Below the pieces are notes generated by a model, which was given only the letters and a program-made list of their open reading frames with translations, did not search any database and was not told where the DNA came from. Position numbers and translations under genes: made by a program. Below are positions 1-7,983 of a DNA stretch of 64,000 bases, piece after piece (position 1 is the stretch's first letter; the number at the start of each line of letters is the position of its first letter). Location: NCBI RefSeq assembly GCF_001404515.1, contig NZ_CXWE01000001.1:62001-126000 (forward strand), given 5' to 3'. This DNA is from Roseibium album. Lineage in GTDB: Bacteria; Pseudomonadota; Alphaproteobacteria; Rhizobiales; Stappiaceae.

Positions 1-2
1 AG

Positions 3-1187
3 CCCAACATGATGCTTGTGCATCCCCAGCAGGCCTTTGCATTTGACAAGACGGTGTTCGATCCGGCGACGGTCGTCGATCAGTCCGGCATCGGGATCCG
101 CAGCTACTGGACCTGGTTGTCGCTGGCTCCGACCGGCGAACAAAAAGACGTCATCGTCAACAGTTCCGACAATGTGATCGCGGTGAACCCGCTTTACATT
201 TCCGGTGTTACCGACAACTGGTTGACCGAACTGATCTATGATCGCCTCTACCGTGTCGGGCCGGACGGTCTGCCGACACCATGGGCTGCGGAAGGTCATG
301 AGTGGCGCGACGAAAAGACCATTGCGGTAACGCTACGCGATGGCCTGAAATTCCATGACGGCAACCCGGTCACAGCCGAAGACGTGGTGTTCTCCTATCA
401 GGCAACGACCGGCGGTGAAGCGCCCATGTATGCGCCGTTCGGGCAGAACATCACGAACATCGAAATCGAGGGTGACAACGTCATCGTTTTCACGCTGGCC
501 ACACCTTCCGCGTCCTTCCTCACGTCCAGCCTTGCCAAGATCAATATCATCCCCAAACACGTGTGGGAGCCTATCCTGGCCGATCTTTCCTCAAAGGAGG
601 AAAATGCGGAATCCCATCAGGAGGAGATGCCGATCGGTTCGGGCGCGTATAAATTCGTGCGGTGGCTGCCAAATGAAGAAATTGTGCTTGAAGCCAATGC
701 CGACCACTTCAATGCCCCCAAAGCGGACCGCTTCATTCTTCGGATTGTTCCGAATGCGGAAGCAGCGCTAGGCATGCTTCGTTCGGGCGAGTTGAACTTC
801 CTCACAGACTTCCAGGGCGACCCGCAGGTGCTGATTACCGCAGCAGATGAAGATGGCGACCTGCAAGTTGTCTCAACGGTCGACATCGGGTTCCGGTACG
901 TGGCGTTCAATCTTCGGCGTCCTCCCTTTGACGATCCGGCTTTCCGCAGGGCGCTGTCCAGTGCCGTGGATCGCCGGCTGATTGTCAACGCGGCGTTCAA
1001 GAAGTTTGCGGTTCCATCGAATTCGGTGGTTTCGCCAGCACTTGAATACTGGCACGCGGCTGATGTCGTTGACGGCTTCAAGGCTGGTCCGGATGTTGCC
1101 AAAAGCATCCTCGAGGAAGCTGGTTACGGCGGGGTTGGCGAGCGACTTGCCTATCCTGAAGGTGTCTCGGAAACCCTGGGCAAGTAA
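3..1187 (+). CDS. Peptide-type ABC transporter substrate-binding protein (5'-truncated by window edge)
   Basis: C-terminal part of a family 5 extracellular solute-binding protein (SBP_bac_5), which captures peptides, nickel or opine-like solutes in the periplasm and hands them to an ABC permease. The frame is open to the first base of the window, so the signal peptide and N-terminal lobe lie outside. Family hallmarks visible are the LRDGLKFHDGNPVTAEDVVFS-like segment about 110 residues in, the GSGAYKF motif, and the FDDPAFRRALSSAVDRR segment. The stop is followed by a perfect stem-loop and then the permease genes, so this is the first visible gene of a long operon. Family assignment is secure; the substrate is unknown. 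Confidence 0.9.
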   Translation, partial: PNMMLVHPQQAFAFDKTVFDPATVVDQSGIGIRSYWTWLSLAPTGEQKDVIVNSSDNVIAVNPLYISGVTDNWLTELIYDRLYRVGPDGLPTPWAAEGHEWRDEKTIAVTLRDGLKFHDGNPVTAEDVVFSYQATTGGEAPMYAPFGQNITNIEIEGDNVIVFTLATPSASFLTSSLAKINIIPKHVWEPILADLSSKEENAESHQEEMPIGSGAYKFVRWLPNEEIVLEANADHFNAPKADRFILRIVPNAEAALGMLRSGELNFLTDFQGDPQVLITAADEDGDLQVVSTVDIGFRYVAFNLRRPPFDDPAFRRALSSAVDRRLIVNAAFKKFAVPSNSVVSPALEYWHAADVVDGFKAGPDVAKSILEEAGYGGVGERLAYPEGVSETLGK

Positions 1188-1198
1188 GACCTCCGACA

Positions 1199-1229
1199 AA
1201 ACGCGCGGTGGCATGGTCATCGCGCGTTT
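1199..1229 (+). other. Intercistronic stem-loop after the binding-protein gene
   Basis: Inverted repeat AAACGCGCG / CGCGCGTTT (9 bp, 13-nt loop) starting 12 nt after the binding-protein stop codon and ending about 64 nt before the permease start. No U-tract follows, so it is more likely an mRNA-stabilising or partial-termination hairpin than a full terminator. Confidence 0.6.
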
Positions 1230-1292
1230 CCAATCCAGGAAACTTCGGTTTTTGTTGTTGCTGCACGCGTCAGCGACCGCTCGGGACATGCG

Positions 1293-2270
1293 ATGAATTC
1301 ACTCAAGCCTCTGCTCATCAGAACGCTGCAACTGGCGCTGGTCCTCTGGGCTGTGGTGACCATTCTTTTCCTGATGTTCCGGCTCATGCCCGGCAGTCCG
1401 CTGGCAGCCTACATCGATCCGACATTTACAGAAGAACAGCAAGAAGCGCTCATCCGTCAGTTCGGTCTGGATAAACCGCTCTGGCAACAGTATTTCACCT
1501 ATCTCGTCAATCTTCTGAAGGGCGAGCTTGGATATTCCTTCCGCTACCGCGCACCTGTTGCCGAGCGAATTTGGCTGTTGCTGCCAAACACGCTGATCCT
1601 GACGTTTTCTTCGCTGATTGTCGCCTATGTGTTCGGCATTCTGGCAGGCGCCTGGCTCGCATGGCGGCGTGGTTCACGTGTTGAAGTTGCCGCGTTGCCT
1701 GTCGTGCTGGCGACCCGGGCAATGCCGGAATTCTGGCTCGGAATGGTTCTTCTGGCGATCTTTTCCTTCTCTCTGGGTTGGTTTCCAGCGGGTGGAACGC
1801 GCTCGGCCGGCACGGAATACAGCAGCCTTTGGGCGCTTTATACATCTGCTGATTTCCTTTCCCACCTGGCGCTGCCCATGTTGACGCTGGCGATCTATTC
1901 GCAAGGCCTGCCATTGCTTTTGATGCGCTCCAACATGTTGGACGTCATGAAGGAAGATTTCGTCACCATGGCGAAGGTCAAGGGCCTTTCGTCCTATGCG
2001 GTCGTCGTTCGTCACGGTGCACGCAACGCGCTGCTGCCTGTTGTCACCTCCTTTGCCATTGCGGTGGGATATCAGCTGCAGGGCAATGTGGTCGTGGAGA
2101 GCGTGTTCTCCTGGCCAGGCCTGGGCCGAGAGCTGGTCGCCGCCGTTCTGGCGTCCGATTATCCGCTGGCACAAGGGGCTTTCCTGATGATTGCAATTGT
2201 TGTCATCGCGATGAACCTGATTGCGGATCTGCTCTACACATTCCTCGATCCAAGGATCTCCCATGCCTGA
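1293..2270 (+). CDS. Dipeptide/oligopeptide-type ABC transporter permease (DppB-like)
   Basis: Inner-membrane permease of the DppB/GsiC type, 325 residues, the normal family length. The N-terminal helix is followed by the periplasmic segment typical of DppB, then by five further membrane spans. The cytoplasmic EAA loop is visible around RHGARNALLPVVTSFA, and the conserved VFSWPGLGRE sequence follows it. GGGAC sits about 10 nt before the ATG. The last codons overlap the next permease gene by 8 nt, so the two are translationally coupled. Together with the following permease it should form the heterodimeric channel for the binding protein upstream. Confidence 0.93.
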   Translation: MNSLKPLLIRTLQLALVLWAVVTILFLMFRLMPGSPLAAYIDPTFTEEQQEALIRQFGLDKPLWQQYFTYLVNLLKGELGYSFRYRAPVAERIWLLLPNTLILTFSSLIVAYVFGILAGAWLAWRRGSRVEVAALPVVLATRAMPEFWLGMVLLAIFSFSLGWFPAGGTRSAGTEYSSLWALYTSADFLSHLALPMLTLAIYSQGLPLLLMRSNMLDVMKEDFVTMAKVKGLSSYAVVVRHGARNALLPVVTSFAIAVGYQLQGNVVVESVFSWPGLGRELVAAVLASDYPLAQGAFLMIAIVVIAMNLIADLLYTFLDPRISHA

Positions 2271-3162
2271 GACGGTTGCAGACACGCACGAAAGCGGCGT
2301 TGCCCGTATCTTTGCAGCGATACGCCTGCCCGTGGGCGACCCGTTCGCCCTGGCGGGCCTCGTGATTTATGCAGTCTTTATCGTCACGGCGATCTGTGCA
2401 CCCTACATTGCGCCCTACGACCCCTCGGAAATTCTTTATACGGCCGACTACGATCTCGCCTCCGATCTTCCTCCGGGTGCGAAAGGACATCTTCTGGGAA
2501 CGACCTCGCTTGGGCGGGATATCTTCTCCCAGATTGTCTGGGGCGCGCGCTCCGCATTGCTGGTCGGGTTCACAGCCGCTTTCATGGTCGCCTTCATCGG
2601 ATCAATCGTTGGTCTGCTGGCCGGATATTTCGGCGGATGGGTGGACGCGGTCCTGATGCGACTGGCGGACGTGGCCTTCGGGATCCCCTTTCTTCCTTTC
2701 GTTATCGTCATCTCTGCATTTTCAGAACCCTCGATCTGGAACACGGTGATCGCAATGGGCCTTGTTCTCTGGCGCGACACGGGCAGGGTCATCCGGTCTC
2801 AGGTCCTGTCGCTCCGCTCGCGCGGATATGTGGAGGCGGCGCGCGTCGTGGGATCTTCCGATCTCAAGATCATCTTGCGTCATATCACTCCGAACATTCT
2901 GCCGTTGTCGTTCCTCTACGGTTCCATAGCGATCGGCTGGGCAATCCTGACCGAAGCGTCCATCAGCTTTCTGGGGTTCGGCGATCCGGACGCCATCAGC
3001 TGGGGGTTCATGCTGCAGGATGCGTTTGCCAGTCAGGCACTCGCCCGTCAGGCCTATTACTGGTTCATCCCGCCCGGCCTTGCCATCATCCTGGTGGTGA
3101 GTGCCGGCTTTTTCATTTCGCGTGGGTATGAAAACCTGCTCTTCCCGAAGTTGGGGCGCTAA
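2263..3162 (+). CDS. Dipeptide/oligopeptide-type ABC transporter permease (DppC-like)
   Basis: Second permease of the peptide-type importer, 299 residues from the ATG that overlaps the previous stop. An in-frame start further upstream exists but would lie deep inside the previous gene. The N-terminal OppC_N-like helix is followed by the DLLGTTSLGRD-type segment (here LLGTTSLGRDIFSQ) and the transport domain; the EAA loop is AARVVGSSDLKIILRHITPN. The stop codon TAA is separated by 1 nt from the start of the ATPase gene. It pairs with the DppB-like subunit to form the membrane pore. Confidence 0.92.
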   Translation: MPETVADTHESGVARIFAAIRLPVGDPFALAGLVIYAVFIVTAICAPYIAPYDPSEILYTADYDLASDLPPGAKGHLLGTTSLGRDIFSQIVWGARSALLVGFTAAFMVAFIGSIVGLLAGYFGGWVDAVLMRLADVAFGIPFLPFVIVISAFSEPSIWNTVIAMGLVLWRDTGRVIRSQVLSLRSRGYVEAARVVGSSDLKIILRHITPNILPLSFLYGSIAIGWAILTEASISFLGFGDPDAISWGFMLQDAFASQALARQAYYWFIPPGLAIILVVSAGFFISRGYENLLFPKLGR

Positions 3163-3163
3163 G

Positions 3164-4183
3164 ATGGACGCACCGCTGCTCTCGGTCAAAGATGTTAGCA
3201 TCGCCTACAAGGTCGGCGCACTCGACATTGTCGCCGTCAGCAATGCCCGATTTGACGTGCCGCAAGGCTCTATCGTGGGACTTGTCGGTGAATCGGGCTG
3301 CGGCAAAACCACGATGGCCCGGGCGCTCACCCGTGTCATCGCGGACAATGCCCGGATCAAGGCCGGCCAGATGCAGTTTGCCGGTCAGGACATCGTATCG
3401 CTGTCCGAGAAGGACATGAATTCTCTGCGCTGGCGCGACATTGCATTCATCCCGCAATCGGCAATGAATTCACTCGACCCGGTCTATCGCGTCGAATACC
3501 AGATCGTCGAGGTGCTGCGGGACCGGGGCGGCTTGAGCAAATCCGCTGCGAGAAAACGTGCAGTGGAACTCTTTGAAATGGTTGGTATCGATCCTGGACG
3601 ATTGCGCGATTTTCCGCATCAGTTTTCAGGCGGTATGCGTCAGCGCGCCGCCATTGCGCTGGCATTGGCACTAGAGCCGAAGCTGGTGGTTGCCGACGAA
3701 CCGGTGACGGCGCTGGACGTCATCATCCAACGACAGATTCTGGACCAGTTGCGCAGCCTGCAACGCGAACTGGGCCTGTCCGTCATCATGGTGACGCATG
3801 ACATTTCCGTCGTGGCATATATCTGCGACCGCACAGTTGTGATGTATGCGGGAAAAGTGGTCGAGGATTGCGACACCGCAACCCTCCTGAACGAACCGCT
3901 GCATCCCTATACAATGGGGTTGAAAAACGCGTTTCCCGATCTCCATTCGGCAGGAACCGGGATCCTTACACCGATCGCGGGCAGTCCGCCGGATCTTGCG
4001 AATCCGCCGCCTGGATGCCGTTTCGCAGCACGATGTCCCTTTGCCACCGATCAGTGCCGTGTCGAGGAACCGATGTTGACGGAAGATGCTCCCGGCCACT
4101 TCGTTGCCTGTCATCGTGCTGTCGAAGCTGCGGCTTTGCGTGAAGAAGCCAAGCAGCCAGGGACGTGGGGAACAGCAGCATGA
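3164..4183 (+). CDS. Peptide-type ABC transporter ATP-binding protein (DppD-like)
   Basis: Cytoplasmic ATPase of the oligopeptide family, 339 residues. From the chosen ATG, Walker A (GESGCGKTT) lies at about residues 42-50, the Q-loop Gln near 98, the ABC signature FSGGMRQR at about 154-161 and Walker B VVADEP at about 175-180. A C-terminal oligopeptide-transporter extension follows, with the cysteine-rich PGCRFAARCPFATDQC segment. The open frame extends 21 codons upstream inside the permease gene, but the ATG one base after the permease stop fits the operon. It ends in an ATGA overlap with the second ATPase. Confidence 0.93.
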   Translation: MDAPLLSVKDVSIAYKVGALDIVAVSNARFDVPQGSIVGLVGESGCGKTTMARALTRVIADNARIKAGQMQFAGQDIVSLSEKDMNSLRWRDIAFIPQSAMNSLDPVYRVEYQIVEVLRDRGGLSKSAARKRAVELFEMVGIDPGRLRDFPHQFSGGMRQRAAIALALALEPKLVVADEPVTALDVIIQRQILDQLRSLQRELGLSVIMVTHDISVVAYICDRTVVMYAGKVVEDCDTATLLNEPLHPYTMGLKNAFPDLHSAGTGILTPIAGSPPDLANPPPGCRFAARCPFATDQCRVEEPMLTEDAPGHFVACHRAVEAAALREEAKQPGTWGTAA

Positions 4184-5157
4184 GTGACCCCATTATCGAG
4201 CTGAAAGATACAAAGCTGCACTACAAAATAGGGAATGCCGTTTCTGCGATGATGGGCCTCTCGACAACCGTCAAGGCGGTTGATGGCGTCAGCTTCTCGC
4301 TTCGCAAGGGAGAAAGTGTCGGACTATTAGGCGAGTCCGGCTGCGGCAAGACGTCAATGGGCCGCATCCTCGTCCGGCTTGAAGAAATTACCGGTGGATC
4401 AGCCCGGTTTGAAGGAGACGAGATCGGGGATCTCAAAGGCTCGGATCTGCAACGATTCAGAAGCCGGTCTCAGATGATTTTTCAAAACCCGTTCGACGCG
4501 GTCAACCCGCGCTATTCCATTCGCAAGACCTTGGAAGAACCTCTTGCGAATGCAAAAATTTCGCGCAGCACCTGGCATCAGCGGATCATCGACGCACTTG
4601 ACCTGGTCGGGCTCGGCGACCCGGAACAGTTTCTCGAGCGATATCCGCACCAGCTTTCCGGTGGACAGCTTCAGCGGGTCGTCATGGCGCGGGCTCTCAT
4701 ACTGGAACCGGATTTCGTGGTGGCCGACGAACCGGTTTCAATGCTGGACGTCTCGGTGCGGGCCGGCGTTCTGAACGTTTTTCGGGATGTGCGTGATCGC
4801 CTGGGACTGACGGCCATCTATATCAGTCATGATCTGGCTCTGGTGCGCTACGTGTGTGAACGCACGATCGTGATGTATCTGGGCAAGATCATGGAAGACG
4901 GTCCGACCGAGGACATCGTCCATGACCCCTTGCATCCCTATTCGCAGGCACTGGTCGCTGCTGTACCGACACCGCATGTCGACCAGAGCCACGATCCGCT
5001 GCCAATCGGCGGGGGCGCACCCGACCCCCGCAATCCACCCTCCGGCTGCGTCTTTCGTGATCGCTGCCCCAGGGCGCAATTGCGGTGCGCCGATGAAGTC
5101 CCCCAGCCACGCCGGATCGGTACCCGGCTGGTTGCCTGTCATTTTGCGAGTGTCTGA
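4180..5157 (+). CDS. Peptide-type ABC transporter ATP-binding protein (DppF-like)
   Basis: Second ATPase of the importer, 325 residues. Walker A GESGCGKT lies at about 51-58, Q-loop Gln near 102, signature LSGGQLQR at about 149-156, Walker B VVADEP at about 170-175, and the C-terminal cysteine-containing extension (SGCVFRDRCPRAQLRC) is present. The ATG at 4180 overlaps the previous TGA and is preferred over an in-frame GTG 15 nt upstream, because GGGGAA lies at a good distance from the ATG. The stop overlaps the next start by 1 nt (TGATG). With the DppD-like subunit it powers the transporter. Confidence 0.93.
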   Translation: MSDPIIELKDTKLHYKIGNAVSAMMGLSTTVKAVDGVSFSLRKGESVGLLGESGCGKTSMGRILVRLEEITGGSARFEGDEIGDLKGSDLQRFRSRSQMIFQNPFDAVNPRYSIRKTLEEPLANAKISRSTWHQRIIDALDLVGLGDPEQFLERYPHQLSGGQLQRVVMARALILEPDFVVADEPVSMLDVSVRAGVLNVFRDVRDRLGLTAIYISHDLALVRYVCERTIVMYLGKIMEDGPTEDIVHDPLHPYSQALVAAVPTPHVDQSHDPLPIGGGAPDPRNPPSGCVFRDRCPRAQLRCADEVPQPRRIGTRLVACHFASV

Positions 5158-6179
5158 TGCTGGCTGCTGTTTACACCCGAACCGGTCCAGCCGCCGAAGT
5201 GCTTCAAATTGCTGACCGGACGAGCGCTGAGCCCGGTGACGGCGAAGTCCTGGTTCAGGTGATGACATCCGGTATCAACCCCGCAGACGTCAAGCGCAGA
5301 GCAGGCTGGAACGGTGCCAGGATGGCGCACCCGCTGATCATCCCGCATTGCGACGGGGCGGGCATCATCCGGTCGGTCGGAGAGGGCGTCTCCAGCGACA
5401 GGATCGGAGAGCGGGTCTGGATGTGGAATGCACAAGGCGGGTATGGCGAAGCCGGACGGGCCTTTGGAACAGCAGCCGAATTCATCAGCCTTCCTTCCGA
5501 CCAGGCCGTCAATCTTCCGGACGCGCTGGATTTCCGGGAAGGTGCCTGCCTAGGCGTTCCCGCGCTGACAGCCTGGCTCGCGATATTGGGTGATGGCAGT
5601 GTCGAGGGCAAGACGCTCCTGATCCAGGGCGGCTCAGGAGCGGTAGGTCAGATCTGCGTGCAGATCGGGCTGGCCCACGGGGCGCGGGTCTTGTGTACTG
5701 TGGGCACGGCGGCAGGGGCGGAAGCGGTTGCATCGCTCGGTGATGTCACGATATTCAATCGCCACCGACAGGACATTGCAGCAGAAATCGCCCGTTTGAC
5801 ACAGGGCAGGGGCATCGACCGTATTGTGGAAGTCGATCTCGCCGCCAATCTTGAGACCGACATTGCCTGTCTTGCACCGCACGGAACGATTGCCAGTTTT
5901 TCCTGCAGTTCAAATCCGGCACCCGTCCTGCCTTATTACGCGCTCGCCGATCTTGGTGCGCAGATCCGTTTCATTCAGGGGTTTCGGCTGACGGCTGATC
6001 AGCGAACCGAAGCGGAAACCGGGATCAACGAGATGATCTGGTCCGCAACACTGCGCCCACGGATCGGCGCAACCTATCCACTATCCGAAATTGCCGCCGC
6101 ACACGCTCGCGTGGAGGCCGGTGCGCTGGGGCAAACCGTGCTCACACTTCCCGCTCTGAACGGAGTTGACCATGAATAA
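5157..6179 (+). CDS. MDR-family NAD(P)H-dependent oxidoreductase (quinone oxidoreductase-like)
   Basis: Medium-chain dehydrogenase/reductase of the zinc-free quinone-oxidoreductase (zeta-crystallin) branch, 340 residues. The N-terminal GroES-like domain (about 1-120) contains GINPADVKRR and PHCDGAGII. The Rossmann domain carries the nucleotide-binding GGSGAVG motif near residue 160. I see no structural zinc lobe. Its start overlaps the transporter ATPase stop and its end overlaps the HyuB start, so it is embedded in the uptake/hydrolase operon. A role in reducing or oxidising the imported substrate or a product is an inference. Such proteins are often broad-specificity, and the true substrate cannot be read from sequence. 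Confidence 0.85.
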   Translation: MLAAVYTRTGPAAEVLQIADRTSAEPGDGEVLVQVMTSGINPADVKRRAGWNGARMAHPLIIPHCDGAGIIRSVGEGVSSDRIGERVWMWNAQGGYGEAGRAFGTAAEFISLPSDQAVNLPDALDFREGACLGVPALTAWLAILGDGSVEGKTLLIQGGSGAVGQICVQIGLAHGARVLCTVGTAAGAEAVASLGDVTIFNRHRQDIAAEIARLTQGRGIDRIVEVDLAANLETDIACLAPHGTIASFSCSSNPAPVLPYYALADLGAQIRFIQGFRLTADQRTEAETGINEMIWSATLRPRIGATYPLSEIAAAHARVEAGALGQTVLTLPALNGVDHE

Positions 6180-7983
6180 ACAATCGCGCCTGATCGAACA
6201 GCCGCTCTGCGATCCTGTCTCACTCGAGATCATTCGCGGCGCGATCGCTGCGGCTCAATCCGAGATGGAGGCGCTGATAGAGCGCACGGCCATTTCTGCC
6301 TTTATCCGCGAGAAGAAGGATTTTTACACGGCGCTTTTTGACGGAAACGGCACGATGGCCGTGGGGTCGATGGTTCCGATCTTTGGTGACATGACCCGGC
6401 CTGTGCTCGAGAAGTTTCCGATGGAAACGATGCAGGAGGGCGATGTCTACTGGTACAATGATTGTTATGGCTCCTACGGCGCCATATCCCATTCCAATGA
6501 TCAGGTTCTGCTTGCGCCTGTTTTTCGCAACGGTCAGGTCTGCGCCTTCGTCATGAGCTGGGCTCACTTCGCAGATATCGGCGGACTGCGTCCTGGCTCC
6601 ATCAGCCCGGATGCGACAGATATCTTCCAGGAAGGCATCATGATCCCGGTTACCAAGATGATCGACGCCGGGAGGGTCAATCAGGCCGCACTCGACATCT
6701 TTCATCGCAATTCCAGGTATCCGGATCAGAGCATCGGCGACATGCGTGCCCTGATGGCATCCGTCGAGCTGGGCGTGCGCAGGGTCGGGGAAATCCTGGA
6801 CCGGTTCGGACCTGCGGTTATGGCAGATGCTCTTGCGCAGCTTTTGCAGCGCACGCGGAAGCTGGTGCGCAGCAAACTGGCTGAAACCTTTGACTACGGA
6901 ACACACAGTTTTACCGATGCAATCGATACTGACGGACACGGAAACGGTCCGTTTCATATGCGGTTTTCGCTCACCCGCACCAAGGGCGCTGACGGTGAAG
7001 ACGTCTATTCCTTCGATGCTCGCGACAGCGATGACCAGGCGCCCGGGCCGATCAACTACCTTATGAATGAAGGCGTTCCGGGGATGGCGCTCGGATTGTT
7101 TTACCTGGGAGGAGATCCGAGCCAGGTGTGCAATGCCGGAGGTCCAAATGCTCTGGATGAAGTTCTCTTTCGAAAGGGCAGTTTCCTGCAGCCGGAATAT
7201 CCGGCGCCGCTTGGATTGCGCGGGCTGACCGCAATGCGCATGATCTCGGCAATGTGCGGACTTCTCAACGCAGGGGGAGGTGAGGCGCCAGCGGCGAACT
7301 CCGCTTATGTCGTCAACATCATGCGAGGCACATATCGGACTGACGACGGCCGGCTCAAACCCTATTTGCTGGCAGACGGAATTGGCGTCGGTTATGGCGC
7401 GCGTTCTACGGCTGACGGAATCGATGCGGTCTATTTCGTCGCTCAGGAAAACTATCCGGTTGAATTTCTTGAAGCCGGCTATCCCGTCACCATGAGAGCA
7501 TATGGAATTGCAACCGATTCAGGCGGTCCTGGCCGGTATCGCGGCGGGTGTGGAATCGTTCGCGAGTACGAAATCCTTGCCGAAGAAACAATGGTCGCAA
7601 TCCGCATCGACAGCGTCAAGAACCCGCCCTGGGGAATCCATGGCGGAAAATCGGGCCGTCACGGTGTTGCAATCGTCAATCCCGGCACCGACGCGGAAGT
7701 CCGCCTCGATCCGCTGTCCGACCGTAACATGCTGAAAAAGGGTGACATATTGCGAATTGAGACCGGCGGGGGAGGTGGGCACGGACATCCCTACGATCGC
7801 CCGCCTGAGAAGGTTTTGAGCGATGTCCTGGGTGGGTTCGTCGAGGCGGAAACCGCCATGAGCGAGTACGGCGTGGTGATTGAGGATGGCAGGCTCAACC
7901 ATGATGCGACCCTGTCGATGCGCAGCAACCGTCCGAAAACTCTCCGCTTTCACCGTCAGGAGTATGTCGATGCCTTCGTCTGA
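6172..7983 (+). CDS. Hydantoinase B / oxoprolinase family protein (HyuB-like subunit)
   Basis: 603-residue HyuB-family protein, the partner of HyuA in ATP-dependent ring-opening amidohydrolases (hydantoinase, 5-oxoprolinase, N-methylhydantoinase) and also of related acetone/acetophenone carboxylases. Family features are the N-terminal DPVSLEIIRGAI segment, MVPIFGDMTRPVL, the NDCYGSYGAISHSNDQ stretch and the glycine-rich ETGGGGGHGHP near the C-terminus. The ATG at 6172 is preferred over a TTG six bases upstream because CGGAG sits 7 nt before it. It overlaps the MDR gene by 8 nt and the HyuA gene by 14 nt. Which ring is opened is unknown. Confidence 0.9.
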   Translation: MNKQSRLIEQPLCDPVSLEIIRGAIAAAQSEMEALIERTAISAFIREKKDFYTALFDGNGTMAVGSMVPIFGDMTRPVLEKFPMETMQEGDVYWYNDCYGSYGAISHSNDQVLLAPVFRNGQVCAFVMSWAHFADIGGLRPGSISPDATDIFQEGIMIPVTKMIDAGRVNQAALDIFHRNSRYPDQSIGDMRALMASVELGVRRVGEILDRFGPAVMADALAQLLQRTRKLVRSKLAETFDYGTHSFTDAIDTDGHGNGPFHMRFSLTRTKGADGEDVYSFDARDSDDQAPGPINYLMNEGVPGMALGLFYLGGDPSQVCNAGGPNALDEVLFRKGSFLQPEYPAPLGLRGLTAMRMISAMCGLLNAGGGEAPAANSAYVVNIMRGTYRTDDGRLKPYLLADGIGVGYGARSTADGIDAVYFVAQENYPVEFLEAGYPVTMRAYGIATDSGGPGRYRGGCGIVREYEILAEETMVAIRIDSVKNPPWGIHGGKSGRHGVAIVNPGTDAEVRLDPLSDRNMLKKGDILRIETGGGGGHGHPYDRPPEKVLSDVLGGFVEAETAMSEYGVVIEDGRLNHDATLSMRSNRPKTLRFHRQEYVDAFV